A stretch of 64,000 nucleotides of DNA. It comes from an uncultured Eggerthellaceae bacterium (GTDB lineage Bacteria > Actinomycetota > Coriobacteriia > Coriobacteriales > Eggerthellaceae). The notes beneath the pieces were generated by a model, which saw nothing but the letters and a program-made list of their open reading frames with translations, was not told where the DNA came from and made no database searches. Location: positions 121,786 through 185,785 of the forward strand of contig CANOIM010000004.1 of assembly GCA_947566075.1 (NCBI GenBank), in the 5' to 3' direction. The translations under genes were made by a program, and so were the position numbers. This document shows, piece after piece, positions 18,108 through 26,385 of this stretch (the stretch's first letter is position 1; each line of letters opens with the position of its first letter).

Positions 18108-18551
18108 ATTCGCATCAGCTGGTCTAAAGCACATCTGAACCTCTCCTCTTGTCAGGGAGGAGCTTCGAGAAAGGTCTTACCACCAACAACCCTCATACCC
18201 CACCATAGGGCTGTGCGACCGTGTTAGCAGAATGCCGAATAGGAAAGGCCGCGTTCTCTTAGTCCCCCGTTTTACCATTGCAGATAGAAGTTCATGAACT
18301 GGCTTCATTCTGATGGGAAGAGGGCGAGAACAAAAGCGATGATTACCCGAGGTGATGCTCCAGAATGTCATACTGAGCATTCCTCATTGGAATGCTCAGT
18401 ATGATGCGGGCTACGATCCTTATGACCATCTGAACCCCAGAAAGCAGGGTGGATGCATCATGAGCTCAGATATAGCAAAGCAGACCTTGTTATCCGCGGC
18501 AACGTTGCTGAAGTGCTCTCTTCTGTGTAGCCAACTACCCGAAGAAGAGCA
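18108..18551. promoter_or_regulatory. Upstream control region of the molybdoenzyme operon
   Basis: This 444-bp stretch holds no convincing long gene. It contains a 12-bp perfect palindrome AGTTCATGAACT at 18290-18301, the long palindrome at 18368-18404, and AAGCAGGGTGGATGCATC at 18442-18459, which resembles a repeat seen at 42.7 and 46.0 kb. On the plus strand an ATG at 18453 opens a 25-codon frame ending at 18530; this may be chance. I could not place the operon promoter. Confidence 0.4.
18368..18404. repeat. Perfect 16-bp inverted repeat with 5-nt spacer
   Basis: TCATACTGAGCATTCC and its exact complement flank a TCATT spacer. It lies 260 bp upstream of the first gene of the molybdoenzyme operon and 150 bp beyond the end of the 194-aa gene. 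No T-run follows on either strand, so a terminator is unlikely. Possibilities are an operator for a dimeric regulator or a member of the palindrome family seen at 42.7 and 45.9 kb, which has the same stem length and loop size and also contains GTCATRCT. Confidence 0.75.
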
Positions 18552-19133
18552 TCATCCCTTATTCGCTGGTGCCGTTCCTCTTTGCTCGTCGAACTCGCCC
18601 AGCGCGAACCAGAGGAACTGCTCGTAGATCTTGAGCGAAGGGGCAAAGGCGTAGACCTCCGCCGAGAACCCGGGACGGATGGCCTCTGCCGTGATCCCCT
18701 CTTCGCCCACCAATAAACGGAGCGAAGCATCCCTTGGGCCGTCCTCGTCTTCGCAATCACGGACGAGCGCTCTTTCCACTGCCAGGCGCGCCTCCTCCAG
18801 GGCAAGACCGTCAGGCCCAAAGCCTGCGACCACCCGCGCAGCCTCTTCGGGAAAGCGGGCGAAGTTCAACCGAGCTTGGGCGGCGGCATAATGCATCTCG
18901 GCCGTTATCCCGCTCTTCCGCACCTCTTGGAGCCGGTCCGCCTCTTCAAAGACCGTTTCCTCTACTCCTGGCAGCTTCGCACCGCAGATCAGGTATTCCC
19001 GTATATGCACAAGGGGTACCTTAGAGGCAAGAGCTTCTACCCCTTCGTTGAAAGCCTTGGCTTTCTGCCAGGTAGACCGAGCGAAGGCCACTTTCTTATA
19101 GACAGGCTTCGCTATCCGGCTTTGCTCTTCCAT
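18552..19133 (-). CDS. Protein of unknown function (193 aa)
   Basis: The ATG at 19133 follows AAAGGACAG; the frame runs upstream to 19289 but that extension has no good ribosome site. The protein is rich in Ala, Glu and Arg with probable long helices (EEAARVVAGFG, LALEEARLAVERALV) and no membrane segment, cysteine motif or recognised domain. It does not show the signature of TorD-type molybdoenzyme chaperones, despite lying upstream of the molybdoenzyme operon. It diverges from the trk genes. Confidence 0.6.
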   Translation of the reverse strand: MEEQSRIAKPVYKKVAFARSTWQKAKAFNEGVEALASKVPLVHIREYLICGAKLPGVEETVFEEADRLQEVRKSGITAEMHYAAAQARLNFARFPEEAARVVAGFGPDGLALEEARLAVERALVRDCEDEDGPRDASLRLLVGEEGITAEAIRPGFSAEVYAFAPSLKIYEQFLWFALGEFDEQRGTAPANKG

Positions 19134-19271
19134 GCATCTGTCCTTTGGTCTTCCGAAGCGGCTCCGAAGAACGTCCTGATCGGCCACGGCCAGACATGAT
19201 CCCGTAACCGTCTGGAATAACCCCCGCACCTGCGCCTCATCCGTTGCTTGCTGTTCTGCACGCTTTACCAG

Positions 19272-19286
19272 GCAGGATAGCAGAAC
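19272..19286 (-). promoter_or_regulatory. Possible extended -10 promoter, copy 1 of a 15-bp repeat
   Basis: The minus strand reads GTTCTGCTATCCTGC, containing TGCTATCCT, which fits an extended -10 element (TGnTAnnnT). The same 15 bases occur at 24884-24898 upstream of another minus-strand gene. A convincing -35 is not seen. Confidence 0.35.
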
Positions 19287-19493
19287 CACGTTAGAAGCCC
19301 GAAGAGCGCCATCTTCAAGCTACCCCTGATACTAAGCGGGGTGCGCCCATCACCTCTCCACCAGGAACCGGAAAACCATCCAAGAATGATTCGGAAAAGC
19401 ATCAGTAACAGTCGTCGGCTCCTTCGCCTCTCGTCAACCGATATGAGTACCGTACTGCTGAGCAGATACATGCATTCCATGGGGAGGGGGACT

Positions 19494-19925
19494 ATGGCAA
19501 GAAGGACTCAGATCATGATCGTAGGCTGCGGTATGTTCGGGTCATCTTTGGCGCTGGCCCTCTCTGCGGCAGGCCATGATGTCATCGTGATGGATATGCA
19601 GGAAGACGCCTTCGACCAGCTTGGGGATGATTTCGACGGGGAAACCATTACCGGCGATGGGCGGAGTGCGCTCATGTTGCAGGAATGCGGCGCTGACCGC
19701 CTATCGCACCTGGTGGCCGCCACGGGCGATGACGCCTCCAACCTCCTCATTGCTGAGCTAGCCAATGAGATACTCGGCGTCCATCACGTACTCCCCCTCA
19801 TTGACGATGACTCCCTGGTTGAGATCCTCGAAGACATGGGCATCACTCCTATTTGCCCCCATCGCATCTGCGAAGAGGAGTTCTTCCGGCTCACGGGCAT
19901 AGGACGAAAGGGGGATGCCCTATGA
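19494..19925 (+). CDS. trkA: TrkA-type NAD-binding potassium-uptake subunit, half protein 1
   Basis: The ATG at 19494 follows GGGGAGGGGG. The 143-aa product is a single RCK-N (TrkA_N) Rossmann domain: IMIVGCGMFGSSLALALS contains GxGxxG, VIVMDMQ ends with the acidic ribose-binding residue, and GDGRSALMLQECGADR and AATGDDASNLLIAEL follow. The RCK-C domain usual in TrkA/KtrA is absent. It overlaps the next gene by ATGA. Probable gating subunit, on the cytoplasmic side, of the TrkH channel encoded downstream. The symbol is a family label. Confidence 0.85.
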   Translation: MARRTQIMIVGCGMFGSSLALALSAAGHDVIVMDMQEDAFDQLGDDFDGETITGDGRSALMLQECGADRLSHLVAATGDDASNLLIAELANEILGVHHVLPLIDDDSLVEILEDMGITPICPHRICEEEFFRLTGIGRKGDAL

Positions 19926-20440
19926 AGGTAGCCATCGTGGGTGGCCGGTCGCGAGCTGATTACCTCATTGGAGCCTTGGCCGAATCGGCTGATACCGTAG
20001 TGGTCATCAACGATGACCGCTCCTTTTGCGAATACCTCTCCAGCCGCCATGAGGCTACAGTGATCTGGGGCAACGGCATGAAGCGCCGTGTTCTTGAAGA
20101 TGCGGGGATAAGTGGCTTCGATGCCATCGTAGCGCTCACCGGCCTGGATGCTGACAATCTGGCCATCTGCCAGATAGCCAAGAGGTTCTTGAATATCCCC
20201 TTGCAGTTGTGCATCGTATCCAATCCTGAGAACACCAAGATCTTCCGTCAACTAGGCATCACGACAGCCATCAGCGCTACCGCTACCTTGGCCCAAGCCA
20301 TCCGCGATGCCATGGGTACGGCCCTTCCGAAGAGCTGCTCTCCTTTGGATTCCGCCAGGGAAGGCGCAGGAGGATCCGATGACCCACCCGCCTCCCTTGC
20401 TTCTGTCTTGAGCTCTTGGCATCGGTTGGGCAAAGGGTAG
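19922..20440 (+). CDS. TrkA-type potassium-uptake subunit, half protein 2
   Basis: The 172-aa protein begins MKVAIVGGRSRADYLIGALA; the nucleotide-binding loop is VGGRSRA rather than the canonical GxGxxG. AEVIWGNG-like and ALTGLDADNLAICQIAKRF blocks mark it as an RCK-N domain. A proline/serine-rich tail follows instead of RCK-C. The start overlaps the previous stop as ATGA, so the two halves are made together and may form a hetero-octameric ring. The weaker loop suggests it may bind nucleotide poorly; this is inference. Confidence 0.8.
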   Translation: MKVAIVGGRSRADYLIGALAESADTVVVINDDRSFCEYLSSRHEATVIWGNGMKRRVLEDAGISGFDAIVALTGLDADNLAICQIAKRFLNIPLQLCIVSNPENTKIFRQLGITTAISATATLAQAIRDAMGTALPKSCSPLDSAREGAGGSDDPPASLASVLSSWHRLGKG

Positions 20441-20450
20441 GCGCTTCCCC

Positions 20451-21986
20451 ATGGCACGGCCAAGCACCCTCACCGCCCTATCTGGCTTCAGCCTTTGCGG
20501 GCCGAACAGGAGGCCTTCGCGCCCTCTCTTCCTGCTGGCGCGCTATGTGGGCGTTGCGGCGATGTTCGTAGGCTTGGCAGCCCTGATCCCTCTTGTCGTG
20601 CTGATCGCCCATCCCGAAGAAACGCCTCTGGCACCGTGCTTCATCTTCACTGGTCTAGGGGCAGCTATGCTGGGATATCTCATCTGCTTTGCGGTGCCAG
20701 CGCCGCCCTCAGACGCTCGGCTCTCACGAGGCCAAGCTGCCATTTGCACGGTAGTCGTTTGGCTCTTCGCCATCGTAACCTACGCTATTCCCTTCGTTGC
20801 AGCTGGGCTTCTTACTCCCGACCAAGCTATCTTCGAATCCACCAGCGGGCTTACCACCACAGGCCTAAGCGTTGTCAACGTTGACGAATGCCCCGCCATC
20901 TTCCTCTTCCATCGTAGCTTGACCTGCTATCTTGGCGGCGTGGGGCTCGTGTTGATCCTCACCTGTGTGGTAACTCAAACAGGAGGCCTTGGCGTTTACA
21001 ACGCCGAAGGGCATACGGATCACCTCCTACCCAGCGCAGCGAAGACCGCCCGGATGATCCTGCTCATCTACAACGGCCTTATCATCGGAGGAGCCATTGC
21101 CTACTGCTGGGCTGGCATGACCCCTTTCGATGCCATCAATATATCCATGTGCGCAGTGCCCACCGGTGGCTTCGCAACCCATAGTCAGAGCATCGCCTAT
21201 TGGAACAGCCCTGTCATAGAGGCCATAACCATCGTCCTGATGCTTGCGGGTGGCACCAATTTCCTCCTCTTGTTCCTGCTTCTCCGCGGAAAGCTGAAGG
21301 CGTTCCTAGCCCACATCGAAACCCCTCTTTACTTCGGGATAGTCGTGGTGATGTCATTGATGACCGCCGGGCTCTTCTTCATCCAGGGCACTTCCTCAAA
21401 CGGAGAAGAAGCCCTGCGCCAAGGGCTCTTCCAAACCGTGTCGGTCTTGACCTCTACAGGATTCCAGACCATCCCCTCCTTCGATGATCTAGGATCAGCG
21501 CTGCCGTTCTTGTTCATTCTGCTTATGCTCTGCGGCGCTGAAGCCGGATCCACATCGGGTGGCATCAAGATCTATCGCGTTGCCGTTTCATCCCTAGGGC
21601 TCAACTACAACGTGCGCAAGCATTACGGCAACAAACGCCATGTGACCAGCATGAGGATAGACCGATTCGGTAAGCGCACCGTGCTCACTGATAAGGACAT
21701 CAGCGAAGCCCAGACCTTCGTCATGTTGTACCTCTTGATCCTCGTCCTGGGCTCCTTCCTCTTCATCCTCTGTGGTGCCACCATCCAGGAAGCCTTCTTC
21801 GACTTCGCCTCCTGCCTTGGATGCACGGGCATCGGCATGGGCTTCCTGGGCGTTGACAGCGCCCCAGCACCGCTGCTCATCGGATCCGCTGGAATGCTGC
21901 TGGGGCGTCTTGAGATCATCCCCCTGTTCCTTGGGATAGGAACCCTGCTGTCCCTTGCCTGGAAAGGAGCGCACCGTGACCGATAA
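20451..21986 (+). CDS. trkH: TrkH-type potassium uptake channel
   Basis: The 511-aa membrane protein has the four pore-loop repeats of the Trk/Ktr/HKT family: STSGLTTTGLS, AVPTGGFATHS, LTSTGFQTI and LGCTGIGMGF, each with the filter glycine. Hydrophobic segments cover the whole length. It follows two TrkA-like halves by 10 bp and is followed by an overlapping KdpD-like gene, making a four-gene potassium operon. Acts in the cytoplasmic membrane to import K+ using the ion gradient. Confidence 0.93.
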   Translation: MARPSTLTALSGFSLCGPNRRPSRPLFLLARYVGVAAMFVGLAALIPLVVLIAHPEETPLAPCFIFTGLGAAMLGYLICFAVPAPPSDARLSRGQAAICTVVVWLFAIVTYAIPFVAAGLLTPDQAIFESTSGLTTTGLSVVNVDECPAIFLFHRSLTCYLGGVGLVLILTCVVTQTGGLGVYNAEGHTDHLLPSAAKTARMILLIYNGLIIGGAIAYCWAGMTPFDAINISMCAVPTGGFATHSQSIAYWNSPVIEAITIVLMLAGGTNFLLLFLLLRGKLKAFLAHIETPLYFGIVVVMSLMTAGLFFIQGTSSNGEEALRQGLFQTVSVLTSTGFQTIPSFDDLGSALPFLFILLMLCGAEAGSTSGGIKIYRVAVSSLGLNYNVRKHYGNKRHVTSMRIDRFGKRTVLTDKDISEAQTFVMLYLLILVLGSFLFILCGATIQEAFFDFASCLGCTGIGMGFLGVDSAPAPLLIGSAGMLLGRLEIIPLFLGIGTLLSLAWKGAHRDR

Positions 21987-22785
21987 TGCCCCCATCCGCA
22001 GAGCGTGGACCTCCTTCAGGGCACGGCTCATTGCACGCGATATCATCGTGTTCGTCATCCTCTACGCAACAGGCTTAGCGGCTGTATGGGGGCTGTCTCT
22101 GATAGGAGTCAGCACGTTAGTGGTGTTCCCCGTCTTCGTATTGGGAGTGCTCATCGCAAGCCTGGAAACTGATTCTGGGGTCTGGGGTGCCGCCCTGGGC
22201 ATTGGCTATCTGCTCTCCTATGATTACCTGTTCACAGAACCCGTCTTCGCGTTGAAGGTGCTCGGCCGCACGGATCTTGTGGCATTGGGCCTCTTCTTGG
22301 TGGTAGCGCTCATCATGGGTGTGATAACCCATCGCATGAGCCGTCAAGTACAAGCGGCCGAACGCACCGAGGCAGCTCTTGGCCGCCTGAATCAGCTGAG
22401 CATCGGGCTGCTTGAGAGCGGCACTGCCCAAGAAGCTTGCGAAGTTGCCCAGGCTTTCCTCACAAAGACCTTGAAGCGCACCGTAGTCATCAGCCTGGGA
22501 CAACCCAATGCCGAACAGTCTCCGGCAGCCTGGAAGTGCTATGAGCAGCACTGCCCCACAGGACATGGAACCCCCGAAGCAACCGATGATCCTGAGAAGC
22601 ATCTGCCTCTTGGTATGAAAGGGCGCATCCTTGGGGTGATATCCATTGACTGTTCCCACGGTGATCTGGATAAAGCCAGCATGCCCCTCATCACCTCAGT
22701 GGCAGCTCAAACCATCGTAGCCATCGAACGGAACCGCCAAGACAGGCACCCTGACGACGCTCTCGGGTCAAGCTCCTGTTCCTGA
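21976..22785 (+). CDS. KdpD-like membrane sensor (DUF4118 + GAF-like) without kinase domain
   Basis: I choose the GTG at 21976, preceded by GGAAAGGAG, over the ATG at 21955; it overlaps trkH by 11 bp. Residues about 20-120 contain four close membrane helices, the DUF4118 arrangement in the middle of KdpD. Residues about 130-260 form a coiled linker (RTEAALGRLNQLSIGLLESG) and a GAF-like domain (LGVISIDC, ITSVAAQTIVAIERNR). No HisKA/HATPase blocks and no universal-stress domain are present, so it cannot act as a kinase alone. Its place in the trk operon suggests a K+- or turgor-sensing accessory protein. Confidence 0.75.
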   Translation: MTDNAPIRRAWTSFRARLIARDIIVFVILYATGLAAVWGLSLIGVSTLVVFPVFVLGVLIASLETDSGVWGAALGIGYLLSYDYLFTEPVFALKVLGRTDLVALGLFLVVALIMGVITHRMSRQVQAAERTEAALGRLNQLSIGLLESGTAQEACEVAQAFLTKTLKRTVVISLGQPNAEQSPAAWKCYEQHCPTGHGTPEATDDPEKHLPLGMKGRILGVISIDCSHGDLDKASMPLITSVAAQTIVAIERNRQDRHPDDALGSSSCS

Positions 22786-22882
22786 AACTGAGCAGCCTGG
22801 ACCTCTTCACGTTGCCCGATCATCGCCCTCGGCCATGGTAGGATGTGCCCAGCGGCCAGACGGCCCCGGGAAGAGGGATCCA

Positions 22883-24142
22883 ATGGGAAAGCGCCTGCTC
22901 TTCATCATCATGACTTTCGCTTTCGGCGCTTTCGCCGGAGCATTCGCCTGGGCGTTCTTCTTCCTGATGAATACGGGGATCAGCTTCCTTTGGGAAACAG
23001 TTCCAGAAGCCTTAGCCGCCTGCGGCCTTCCAGCCGTGCTGTATCCCCTTGTCTTCTGTACCCTTGGGGGCCTTTGCATCGGGCTCTTCGCGAAACGGTT
23101 CGGGCCTTATCCTGCTGAGATGAATGCTGTCATGGCGGAGGTGAAGGAAACCGGGCGCTACCGCTACGACCATCTGGGAGCATCCTTCTTCGGTGCGCTG
23201 CTTCCATTGCTGTTCGGAGGCTCTATCGGCCCCGAAGCAGGGTTGACTGGCGTCATCGCTGGGCTCTGCACCTGGGTGGGAGACCGGTTGCGTTTCGTGG
23301 GGTCTGAGATGCGGGAGCTTGCCGAAGCGGGCACGGCGGCCGTCATCTCTGCCATCTTCGCTGCACCCCTCTTCGGAATGGCGGTGCCTCTAGTGGGGGC
23401 CGCTGATGAGTCTGGCGGCCCGCGGCCCGTGAGCGAAGTGCATCTGAGCGTACCCAAGGCGGCTAAGATCGCTGTTTATCTCCTGGCAGTGGCGGGCGCG
23501 CTGGGTGCCATGATGCTGTTAGGGCACCTCTTCGGCGCCCATGGCGGCTTGCCTCGGTTCGATCATCTCAGCCTTGGAGCCCTGGAGCTTGTCTGGGGCA
23601 TCCCGTTCATCCTCATCGGCACCTTGACTGGCTGGCTCTTCTTCCCGTTCGGCGCTGCGGCACGGTTCGTCTCAGAGAAACTAAGCAGCCACCTGGTGCT
23701 CAAGCCGGTCATTGCGGGAGCCATTCTGGGAGCCATAGGCATAGGGTTGCCCTTTGCGCTCTTCGCCGGTGAAGCCCAATCCGAGCAGCTTGCGGGAACC
23801 TGGACTGCTTACGGGGCTGGGATCCTCATCCTCACTGGTATTGCGAAGGTGCTCACCACTCAGCTCTGCCTGAATATGGGCTGGCGCGGCGGCCATTTCT
23901 TCCCGCTCATCTTCGCTGGCGTTTCCCTGGGCTACGGCCTAGCGCTGCTCACGGGTGCCGATCCCAGATTCACCCTCTGCGCCGTCACCGGTGCCCTCAT
24001 GGGTGCCGTCATGCGCCAACCGGTCATGACGGTGTTGCTGCTCTTCTTGGTCTTTCCGCTGGATGGCGCCTTCGTCCTGTTGGTGGCCGCTGCCTTGGGC
24101 TCCATCGCCCCCATTCCCCACGCTTGGAAGCCGAAGGGCTAG
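22883..24142 (+). CDS. ClC-family chloride channel/transporter
   Basis: From the ATG at 22883 (after AGAGGGATCC) the protein has 419 aa and about 10-11 membrane segments. GGSIGPEAGLTG corresponds to the ClC anion-selectivity loop (GxxGPE), the conserved gating Glu being the one in GPE. MGWRGGHFFPLIFAG corresponds to the second selectivity loop (GxFxP). It follows the potassium operon by 97 bp on the same strand, so it may help balance charge, though that is inference. It ends directly against the convergent pentapeptide gene with no gap. Confidence 0.88.
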   Translation: MGKRLLFIIMTFAFGAFAGAFAWAFFFLMNTGISFLWETVPEALAACGLPAVLYPLVFCTLGGLCIGLFAKRFGPYPAEMNAVMAEVKETGRYRYDHLGASFFGALLPLLFGGSIGPEAGLTGVIAGLCTWVGDRLRFVGSEMRELAEAGTAAVISAIFAAPLFGMAVPLVGAADESGGPRPVSEVHLSVPKAAKIAVYLLAVAGALGAMMLLGHLFGAHGGLPRFDHLSLGALELVWGIPFILIGTLTGWLFFPFGAAARFVSEKLSSHLVLKPVIAGAILGAIGIGLPFALFAGEAQSEQLAGTWTAYGAGILILTGIAKVLTTQLCLNMGWRGGHFFPLIFAGVSLGYGLALLTGADPRFTLCAVTGALMGAVMRQPVMTVLLLFLVFPLDGAFVLLVAAALGSIAPIPHAWKPKG

Positions 24143-24835
24143 CTACTCCTCCACGATCACGCCCAGCAGCCGAGCAAGCGAGGCGGCTTGATAGACGCTC
24201 AACTTCGTTCCGTAGAACTCGGTCATGGAATCTGAGAATGAGACGTTCTCCAGCACCGATGTGGTCAAGTCCATGCCAGCCAAAGCCGTGCGGAAGAAAT
24301 TCGTTTCGATGAAGCGGCATTCAGATACGCGCACGAAGCGTTGGTTCACCTCGGCCATATCCGCACCGGTGAAGTCACACCCTATGATGCTGACATGCCT
24401 CCAACGGCTGCGCGTGAAGGCGCTGAAGCTCAACGAACAGCGGACGAAGGTCACGTCTTCGAACGAGCTCTCAGCGAAAGAAACGCCGGTCAGCTTGCAG
24501 TCCACGAAAGAACAGCGCGTGAATCCCGCCTGCTCCATGACCCCATTGGACAGGTCGCAATCTTCGAAGATGACATCCCGGAAAACAGATTGGGTAAAGC
24601 TGCTTTGCCCATAGCGGCAATGGCTGAACCGGGCACCATCCACTTCAAGCTCCAGGAAAGTGCCCTGAAGCGCCTCTTCCCCCGCGCATGCAAGGCTCAT
24701 GATCTCCACTTCGCCATCAGCGGTGAGCGCACCCAGGGTCCCCGCCGTCAGCGTATCGGGGATGTTGGGAGCAAGGGCATCCCGGGATGGAGTCGTTCTA
24801 TCGAAATCACCTTGCACCATGCTTGGAATGATCAC
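24143..24835 (-). CDS. Pentapeptide-repeat protein
   Basis: From residue 65 to 200 the 230-aa protein shows repeats of the type xx(F/L)xx: FSHCRYGQSSFTQSVFRDVIF, FEDCDLSNGVMEQAGFTRCS and similar, expected to fold into a right-handed quadrilateral beta helix. Such proteins include gyrase-protecting Qnr/MfpA, but no feature specific to that group is visible. The stop abuts the stop of the ClC gene. A possible extended -10 lies about 50 bp upstream. Confidence 0.85.
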   Translation of the reverse strand: MIIPSMVQGDFDRTTPSRDALAPNIPDTLTAGTLGALTADGEVEIMSLACAGEEALQGTFLELEVDGARFSHCRYGQSSFTQSVFRDVIFEDCDLSNGVMEQAGFTRCSFVDCKLTGVSFAESSFEDVTFVRCSLSFSAFTRSRWRHVSIIGCDFTGADMAEVNQRFVRVSECRFIETNFFRTALAGMDLTTSVLENVSFSDSMTEFYGTKLSVYQAASLARLLGVIVEE

Positions 24836-24883
24836 CAGCCACCTGCGTCCTATCAGCCTCTACCAGATAGTGCATCATGGAAA

Positions 24884-24898
24884 GCAGGATAGCAGAAC
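24884..24898 (-). promoter_or_regulatory. Possible extended -10 promoter, copy 2 of a 15-bp repeat
   Basis: Identical in 15 bases to 19272-19286; the minus strand has TGCTATCCT about 50 bp before the ATG of the pentapeptide gene, a good distance for a promoter. Confidence 0.4.
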
Positions 24899-25064
24899 TC
24901 TCTCAAAGGCTACGACCCGGCATCTTTTCGCATAGCATCAAAACGCATCTGATGACGCCAGGCATTCAGCGAAGGATATTTCTGGCAACGCTCATTTGGA
25001 GCTCCCCGAAAGCAGAGGGAGACACGCTACCCTAAGCCGTGACTCGAATGTGAAGGAGGCGGCC

Positions 25065-26030
25065 ATGGACAAGCGAGAGATCACGTTAGCTGGAGGATGC
25101 TTCTGGGGCACGGAAGCCTATCTGAAGCGGCTGCCTGGCATCTTGGAAACGGAAGCGGGCTACGCGAACTCTGCCATGCCCCACCCCTCCTATGAAGAGG
25201 TCTGCACCGGGCGGACTGAAGCCGCCGAAGCAGTCCAGGTCACCTATGATGCTGACACCCTCCCCCTTCCGCTCTTGCTGGAAGCATATCTTCGCACCAT
25301 CGATCCAATAGCGCTGAATCGTCAGGGGAACGACCGCGGCACGCAATACCGGACGGGCATCTACTGGACTGATGACAGGGATGCTCTCATCATCGCCTCA
25401 GAGCTCTCAAAGCTGGAGCGCCGCATAGGCAAGCCTTTACGCGTGGAAGCGCAACCGCTTCAGAGCTTCTACTCTGCCGAGGACTATCATCAAGATTACT
25501 TGGACGCGAATCCCACCGGCTATTGCCATGTGAACTTGGCAGATGCAAAGAGGTTCGTCGAAGAGCATCAGGCCGACTTCGCCATTGCCTCTCAAGGCTA
25601 TACGCGCCCTGACGAGACGGCCATCCAGTCAAAGCTGAACCCTCAGGCGTTCGCCGTCACCCAGGAAAGCGCTACCGAACAGCCTTTCTCGCACCCCTAC
25701 GACAAGCTGTTCGATGAGGGCATCTACGTAGACGCTGCAAGCGGTGAGCCGCTCTTCTCCTCTGAAGACAAGTTCGATTCGGGCTGCGGATGGCCCGCTT
25801 TCGCCAAGCCTGTAGCCGAAAGCTCCCTTGTGGAAGTGGCTGACACCACGCTTCCCGGCATGCCCCGGACAGAGGTGCGCAGCGCAGCAGGCAACAGCCA
25901 CCTGGGGCATGTCTTCGAAGACGGACCCGCTAATCTGGGCGGACAGCGCTACTGCATCAATGGGGCCGCCCTGCGCTTCATTCCTCGTGATCAAATGGAA
26001 GCAGAAGGCTACGGCTACCTGCTCCCGTGA
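25065..26030 (+). CDS. msrAB: Peptide methionine sulfoxide reductase MsrA-MsrB fusion
   Basis: The ATG at 25065 follows GAAGGAGGCG. Residues 1-160 are MsrA with the catalytic GGCFWGTEAYLKRLPGI and the GNDRGTQYRTGIYW block. Residues about 190-321 are MsrB: DSGCGWPAF, RSAAGNSHLGHVF and the catalytic Cys in QRYCING. The two CxxC zinc sites of many MsrBs are absent. The fusion reduces both S- and R-methionine sulfoxide. No signal peptide, so it repairs cytoplasmic proteins. TACCCT at 25028-25033 may be the -10. Confidence 0.93.
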   Translation: MDKREITLAGGCFWGTEAYLKRLPGILETEAGYANSAMPHPSYEEVCTGRTEAAEAVQVTYDADTLPLPLLLEAYLRTIDPIALNRQGNDRGTQYRTGIYWTDDRDALIIASELSKLERRIGKPLRVEAQPLQSFYSAEDYHQDYLDANPTGYCHVNLADAKRFVEEHQADFAIASQGYTRPDETAIQSKLNPQAFAVTQESATEQPFSHPYDKLFDEGIYVDAASGEPLFSSEDKFDSGCGWPAFAKPVAESSLVEVADTTLPGMPRTEVRSAAGNSHLGHVFEDGPANLGGQRYCINGAALRFIPRDQMEAEGYGYLLP

Positions 26031-26104
26031 GCTTTTGCGCTCTCGCATCAACCTATGGTAGCCTTCTGGTGACCGCATTCGAGCTGCCGAAGGAGGTGAG
26101 GTTC

Positions 26105-26356
26105 ATGGCGAAGAAGAAGCGGGCGAACCACGGTAAGAGCAACGTTGTTTGGAAGCAGTCGGCTGAAGAGGCCACGCTTGCTCGGAAGCCCCACTACAAC
26201 GGCTTCGCGTGCGGGCACGGGGCCCACGGTCCTACGAAATATGACCGCAATCAGTCGAAGCGCCAGTGGAAAGCGCAGCTACGCCAAGAAGGAGCCTCTC
26301 GGGGCTCCTTCCCTTTTCACGCTCGCAGCAAGACATTAGAAATGCTGTTCTGCTAG
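26105..26356 (+). CDS. Small basic protein of unknown function (83 aa)
   Basis: The ATG at 26105 has an excellent AAGGAGGTGAGG site. The protein starts MAKKKRANHGKSNVVWKQ and has a Cys/His/Gly-rich centre (NGFACGHGAHGPTKYD) and a basic end. The last 20 codons run through a terminator hairpin (26289-26318), which is unusual; the original stop may have been lost, the true end being near KRQWKAQL. Function unknown. Confidence 0.55.
   Translation: MAKKKRANHGKSNVVWKQSAEEATLARKPHYNGFACGHGAHGPTKYDRNQSKRQWKAQLRQEGASRGSFPFHARSKTLEMLFC
26289..26318 (+). terminator. Terminator-like hairpin inside the end of the 83-aa frame
   Basis: AAGGAGCC and GGCTCCTT pair perfectly around a 6-nt loop, followed by CCCTTTTC. 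It lies before the stop codon of the small basic protein, 68 bp before the next gene. Confidence 0.65.
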
Positions 26357-26385
26357 GCTTGAGAAAATGCTTGATAGGAGGACCC

